From assembly GCF_900107135.1 (NCBI RefSeq), contig NZ_FNOV01000010.1, positions 124,001 to 188,000 of the forward strand: a stretch of 64,000 nt of DNA, written 5' to 3'. Within the stretch, counting starts at the first letter, position 1; each line of letters starts with the position of its first letter. Both the position numbers and the translations under genes were made by a program. The notes below the pieces were generated by a model. It had not been told where the DNA came from, did no database searches, and saw only the letters and a list, made by a program, of their open reading frames with translations. This DNA is from Hymenobacter psychrophilus (GTDB lineage: Bacteria; Bacteroidota; Bacteroidia; Cytophagales; Hymenobacteraceae). Shown here piece by piece: positions 60,421 through 64,000 of this stretch.

Positions 60421-61470
60421 ATGAAAGCCCCCCATTCCCGCCATGGCCACCAGGCCAAACCGGCCACCATCAAGGATATCGCCCGCGAGTTGGGCGTATC
60501 CATCACCACCGTTTCGAGGGCCATGCGCGACTTCCCCGACGTGAATCCGCAGACCCGGCAGGCAGTGCTTGATATGGCCCGCCAGCTCGACTACCAGCCC
60601 AACCAGGTGGCCCTGAGTCTGGTCACGAGCCACACCAACAGCATCGGCGTGATTGTGCCCAACCTCGACTACTTCTTCGCCACGGCCGTGCGCGGCATTG
60701 ATGAACTGGCCATCGAGGCGGGCTACACGGTACTCACCTGCCAGTCGAACGAGTCGTACGGCCGCGAAATCACGAATACCCAGCGCCTGATGAATGGGCG
60801 GGTCGACGGCCTCATCGTGTCCTTATCAAGCGAAACCAGCAACGTAGACCACTTTCGCCGCCTGCTGCAACGCTCGGTGCCCATGGTGTTCTTCGACCGC
60901 GTAGGCACCGATCTGGAGGCCACCAAAGTAATGCTCGACAACTACGACGGGGCAGTGCAGGCCGTGAGCCACCTCTACGAGCAGGGCTGCCGCCGCATTG
61001 CCTACCTGGCCGGGCCGGCCAGTCTCTCCATCAGCAACCAGCGCAAGAAAGGCTACCTCGGCACGCTGGAAAAATACGGCCTGTCGGTGCGCGAGGAGCT
61101 CATCGTGCACTGCCCCTTCGACCAGGCCCACGCCTACCGCGCCACCCTGGCCCTGCTCGACGGCCCCGAGCGACCCGATGCCATCTTCGCCATCAGCGAC
61201 CGGATTGCCGTGGGGGCCCTGCTGGCCCTGCGCGAGCGGGGCGTGGCCGTGCCGGAGGAGGTGGCCCTGGTGGGCTTCAACGACGAGCCCGTTGCCGCCC
61301 TGCTCACGCCGGCCCTGTCCAGCGTGGGCCAGCCGGCTTTCGAGATGGGCCGCCTGGCCGCCCAGCTCTTCATTGAGCAAATGAATAGCGATGAGCTCAT
61401 GCCGCCCAAAACGGAGCTGCTCAAGCCCCGGCTGGTCGTGCGCGAATCGTCGCTGAAAAGGGGGCGCTAG
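60421..61470 (+). CDS. LacI-family transcriptional regulator of the alginate locus
   Basis: 349 residues. [20 protein letters not shown] with [19 protein letters not shown] is the N-terminal helix-turn-helix and hinge, and the rest is a periplasmic-binding-like sensor domain ([59 protein letters not shown]). The operator sequence TTACCGGTAACG, which occurs in three places in the locus, is of LacI/CytR type, so this protein is the natural reader. The inducer is unknown, possibly an alginate breakdown product. The ATG at 60421 is chosen over longer frames that begin in the intergenic region. Confidence 0.85.
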   Translation: MKAPHSRHGHQAKPATIKDIARELGVSITTVSRAMRDFPDVNPQTRQAVLDMARQLDYQPNQVALSLVTSHTNSIGVIVPNLDYFFATAVRGIDELAIEAGYTVLTCQSNESYGREITNTQRLMNGRVDGLIVSLSSETSNVDHFRRLLQRSVPMVFFDRVGTDLEATKVMLDNYDGAVQAVSHLYEQGCRRIAYLAGPASLSISNQRKKGYLGTLEKYGLSVREELIVHCPFDQAHAYRATLALLDGPERPDAIFAISDRIAVGALLALRERGVAVPEEVALVGFNDEPVAALLTPALSSVGQPAFEMGRLAAQLFIEQMNSDELMPPKTELLKPRLVVRESSLKRGR

Positions 61471-61540
61471 CACCCGGCAGTGGGTACGAGGCGGGCCGCC
61501 TGTACCTGGCGGGATGCTCCCGGGCGACGGAAAATGAGTG

Positions 61541-63193
61541 TCAGGGCTTATCCACGCTGAACTTGCGGCGCAGCACGGTGCCATCGGGGGCCTGCACGCT
61601 TAGTACGTAAATGCCCGCCGGCCAGCCCGCCACCAGCAGCTGGCGCAGGTTCGGACCCTGTTGGAGCAGCTGGCCGGTTAGGTTGCGCACTTGCACCTCG
61701 TAGGCGGGCCAGGGGGCCTCAATGGTCAGGCGCGAGGCGGCCGGGTTGGGGTAGAGCGTCAGGCCCGCAGCCTCGGCGGCCGTGGCAGTGCCCAGCACCA
61801 GGCTGCACGACGAAGCCGTAAGATTCAGCTCCAGGGGCGCGCCCGGCGGGAGCGTGCGCCCGCTGAAGGCCGCGTAGCTGGCGGGGTAGAATGGCGCCCG
61901 GAACAGAACGTTCTGCCGGGCCGTGGTGCCCTGGGCTACCGGCCCCGTCGCACTTACCGGGTTAATATAGTCCCACACCTTCGCGCCGGTGCTGGTTACC
62001 TCGAATACGCGGCCGGCCGGGCCATTGCACACCAGCAGGTTGCCGTTGGGCAGGCGCTGGGCCCCGGAAATATTCTGGGCGTAGAAGCTGGTGGGCGTGG
62101 GGTCGGCGTAGGTAGTGGTGAGCACGTTGGGGCCGTAGGGCAGCCCGGCGGCGTACACGCCCGGGGCCGTCTGGGGCGGGGTCAGCACATCAACCGACGA
62201 GTATTTGCCGGCCGGCCGGCCCTGGCCGTTGTTGAACACCTGAATGCTACCCGCGTAGGGTACGCCGGCCGGCAGCCAGTAGGCGTTGTGCTGGCCAAAC
62301 AGCTGCTGGGTGGCCGCGCTGCCCTGGCCGTAGGCGGCGGGGTTGCCCCAGCGGTAGAGCAGGTCGCCGCCGTGGCCGCGGGTGCCGCCCGCGTGGCCGG
62401 CCGCCTGGGCCGTGGTGGTGCCGTGGTCCAGCACCCAGACCTCATCGAGGCCGTGGGAGCTGAGCAGAATCTGGTCGAGGTCGGGGTTGTAGTCGAGCGC
62501 GTTGAGGTGGAGCCAGTCGGGGTTGTTGGCCGTGGCACCGTAGTTCACGTTGAGCAGCTCAGGGTGCTGGGCCACGGGGGCGTAGTTGGCCTTGGCGGGG
62601 TCCTGGTCCTGCACCAGGTGGTCCCAGGCGTGCCACTCCCACACCACGGTGGCCTGGTTGGTGCCCACCGGCTGGAGTTCCACCACTTTTTCGCTCCAGT
62701 TGCTGGCCCCGATCTGGCTGGCATTGCGGCCGGCGGCGGTTACCTGGGCGGCCGTTTTGGTTTCCCAGACCAAGGCCAGAATGTTGCCGTTGGGCAAGAT
62801 GCGGATGTCGTGGTGCTGGCATTCGGCCGTATTCGAAATCTGGTAGCTCCAGGTCACGGTGCCGTTCCAGTCAATCTTCTCAATGATGCCCCCCAACCCG
62901 CCGGCCGTGAAGGTGGCGTTGGCCGGGGCGCCGGCCCGCAGCAGGGTGCCATCGGGGAGCAGGTAAGCGGCCTGGCCCGCTTTGTAGGCGCTGTTCCAGC
63001 CGTGCACCTCCCGTCCGCACTTGTCCATCAGGTAGGTGCGGGTGTACTGAATGGGGGCCAGCAGCACGTAGCCATCATCCGTTGAGCCGGCCGCGTGCAG
63101 CTGCACGCCCACGGTCTGCTGAGCTTGGGCCTGGGGGGGCAGCCCGCCGCTCAGGGCGGCCAGCAGGAGGAGGAGGTAGCGTGTTTTTTTCAT
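61541..63193 (-). CDS. Arylsulfotransferase (ASST)-like secreted protein with T9SS domain
   Basis: 550 residues. A signal peptide (MKKTRYLLLLLAALSGGLPP), then a beta-propeller like arylsulfotransferases: DGYVLLAPIQYTRTYLMDKC, GREVHGWNSAYKAGQAAYLL, CQHHDIRILPNGNILALVWE, VVWEWHAWDHLVQD and NPDWLHLNALDYNPDLDQI. A type IX sorting domain (LYPNPAASRLTIEAPWP ... LPAGIYVLSVQ-like end) closes it. In the ASST family the His motif region binds the sulfate acceptor; whether this protein has sulfotransferase activity is unclear, and it may be a surface or adhesive protein. It stands apart from the alginate genes. Confidence 0.8.
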   Translation of the reverse strand: MKKTRYLLLLLAALSGGLPPQAQAQQTVGVQLHAAGSTDDGYVLLAPIQYTRTYLMDKCGREVHGWNSAYKAGQAAYLLPDGTLLRAGAPANATFTAGGLGGIIEKIDWNGTVTWSYQISNTAECQHHDIRILPNGNILALVWETKTAAQVTAAGRNASQIGASNWSEKVVELQPVGTNQATVVWEWHAWDHLVQDQDPAKANYAPVAQHPELLNVNYGATANNPDWLHLNALDYNPDLDQILLSSHGLDEVWVLDHGTTTAQAAGHAGGTRGHGGDLLYRWGNPAAYGQGSAATQQLFGQHNAYWLPAGVPYAGSIQVFNNGQGRPAGKYSSVDVLTPPQTAPGVYAAGLPYGPNVLTTTYADPTPTSFYAQNISGAQRLPNGNLLVCNGPAGRVFEVTSTGAKVWDYINPVSATGPVAQGTTARQNVLFRAPFYPASYAAFSGRTLPPGAPLELNLTASSCSLVLGTATAAEAAGLTLYPNPAASRLTIEAPWPAYEVQVRNLTGQLLQQGPNLRQLLVAGWPAGIYVLSVQAPDGTVLRRKFSVDKP

Positions 63194-63250
63194 CGGAAGC
63201 AGGGAATTGACTGGTTGAGGCCGCCGGCCGTCGGGCAAAGCGAAAACGAA

Positions 63251-64000
63251 TTACTCTTCCTTCAGCAGCAGCGCCACGTCCTCGCTCATGCGGTCCACGT
63301 CGAGGGCCAGGGTGCCGTTGTAGAGGCCGCGCAGGTGGCCGGTGCGGTCCACGAGCAGGATGTGCTCGGTGTGCAGGAAGCGGCTGGTATCTGCGGCGGC
63401 GTTGAGGCTCTGGTCGGCGAAATACTGGGTGCGGGCCAGCTGGTAGATGGCCGCCTTCGGGCCCGTCAGCAGGTGCCAGCGGCGGCCGTCGATGCCGCGG
63501 CTCTCGGCGTAGGCGCGCAGCACGGGTACCTGGTCGCGCTCAGGCATCACGGAGTACGACACGGCCCGCAGGTCGGGCTCGTTGGCAAACCGGCGCAGCA
63601 CCTGAGCCAGGTTGTCATTCATGCGCGGGCAGATGCCGGGGCATTCGGTGAAGAAGAAATTGGCTAGGTACACGTGCCCGGCCAGCGTGGTGTTGGTCAC
63701 GGCCTGCCCGCTCTGGTCGGTGAAGCGGAAGGGGCCGACCACGTGCAGGCTATCGGGTGGGGCCTGCCCGGTCGGGTACCAATGGGGCGTGAAGGTGGCC
63801 TCGTGGTAGAAGGGCAGCCGCGTTACGGCCGCCGCCGGGGCTGCCGCCGCCAGCGCTATGGGCGTCTGGACAGTTGGCGGCGCATCGGGGCGGCAGGCGG
63901 CTAGCAGCAGCGCAGCGGCCAGGGGCAGCAGCCGGCGGCAGGTTCGGGCTGACGGCGCACCCCACCCCCGGCCCCTCCCCTCCGGGAGAGGGGTGCCAGA
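63251..64000 (-). CDS. SCO family protein (start not resolved, reaches window end)
   Basis: The sequence encodes a lipoprotein-like start (RRLLPLAAALLLAAC) followed by HVVGPFRFTDQSGQAVTN, the CxxxC copper site in FFTECPGICPRMNDNL, and a His in FLHTEHILLVDR. SCO proteins are thioredoxin-like copper chaperones or thiol reductases for cytochrome oxidase. In this frame no ATG occurs up to the window end, and the first 40 bases overlap a family P repeat, so the start may lie outside or the 5' end may be disrupted. Confidence 0.75.
   Translation of the reverse strand, partial: SGTPLPEGRGRGWGAPSARTCRRLLPLAAALLLAACRPDAPPTVQTPIALAAAAPAAAVTRLPFYHEATFTPHWYPTGQAPPDSLHVVGPFRFTDQSGQAVTNTTLAGHVYLANFFFTECPGICPRMNDNLAQVLRRFANEPDLRAVSYSVMPERDQVPVLRAYAESRGIDGRRWHLLTGPKAAIYQLARTQYFADQSLNAAADTSRFLHTEHILLVDRTGHLRGLYNGTLALDVDRMSEDVALLLKEE
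63958..64000. repeat. C/G-rich palindromic repeat, family P (cut by window end)
   Basis: CACCCCACCCCCGGCCCCTC with GGGAGAGGGGTGCC, the left arm of a P-type repeat similar to the one at 56631. The right arm would lie beyond the window. Confidence 0.7.

Noticed and set aside
63940-63965. GTG start near the window end for the SCO gene
   Set aside because: The GTG near 63960 is in a different frame from the SCO lipoprotein start, so it cannot be its start codon.
1-64000. CRISPR array
   Set aside because: No short direct repeats with regular unique spacers were seen; the repeated elements are long palindromes in scattered positions.
1-64000. tRNA or rRNA genes
   Set aside because: No cloverleaf-like or rRNA-like segment was recognised by eye; a dedicated RNA search was not possible.

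Overview
The window looks like chromosomal DNA of a high-GC member of the Bacteroidetes, most likely Hymenobacter or a close relative. The reasons are SusC/SusD pairs, proteins with type IX secretion sorting domains, a promoter of the Bacteroidetes TAnnTTTG type, dense intergenic palindromic repeats, and protein sequences that resemble that genus. This placement is inference from family content. No rRNA, tRNA or CRISPR array was seen.

Layout. 1-10.5 kb: the start of a SulP transporter, small membrane proteins, an mlaE-mlaF-mlaD lipid-transport operon (ATPase and substrate-binding genes separated by a palindromic repeat), a decayed Acg-type nitroreductase and three universal stress proteins in a row, one broken by a stop codon. 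10.7-11.9 kb: a dead, 5'-truncated IS3-family element. 12-28.2 kb: an ECF sigma factor with a small HxxxCxxC anti-sigma candidate, surrounded by genes that share a two-part promoter, TGTAAGG-N16/17-GACT. I find seven copies. They precede the sigma operon itself, a DUF2652 protein, a DUF6789 membrane protein, a FAD disulfide reductase, a four-gene operon (FAD/NAD(P)H oxidoreductase, membrane 4Fe-4S protein, cellulose-synthase-like glycosyltransferase, acetyltransferase), a GT2 glycosyltransferase, and a DUF547/arsenosugar-type glycosyltransferase operon. This is the most novel-looking feature of the window. Between them lie a GH1-like glycosidase with two flavodoxin-fold reductases, and an isochorismatase-like hydrolase, which have no such site.

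28.3-29.1 kb: an N-terminally truncated valyl-tRNA synthetase fragment with its terminator. 29.2-61.5 kb: an alginate utilisation locus. It encodes two PL6 lyases, a PL7 lyase, a PL17 oligo-alginate lyase, two SusC/SusD pairs, a beta-helix lipoprotein, an esterase, a T9SS-sorted protein, a KdgF-type cupin, a hexuronate-type MFS transporter, an SDR reductase likely to make 2-keto-3-deoxygluconate (KDG), KDG kinase, KDPG aldolase and fructose-1,6-bisphosphatase. A LacI-family regulator is encoded at one end, and three 30-bp tandem operators built on TTACCGGTAACG lie before the first PL6 gene, before the second susC, and between the long PL6 gene and the regulator. Together these parts would depolymerise alginate outside and in the periplasm, import the unsaturated uronate, and carry it to pyruvate and glyceraldehyde-3-phosphate. 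Inserted in this region is a three-gene group with two YHYH-domain lipoproteins and a metallo-hydrolase lipoprotein. 61.5-64 kb: an arylsulfotransferase-like protein with a T9SS tail and a SCO-family protein cut by the window end.

Intergenic space is rich in repeats. At least three families of long palindromic elements recur, one copy nested inside another, and convergent gene ends carry unusually long perfect hairpins.
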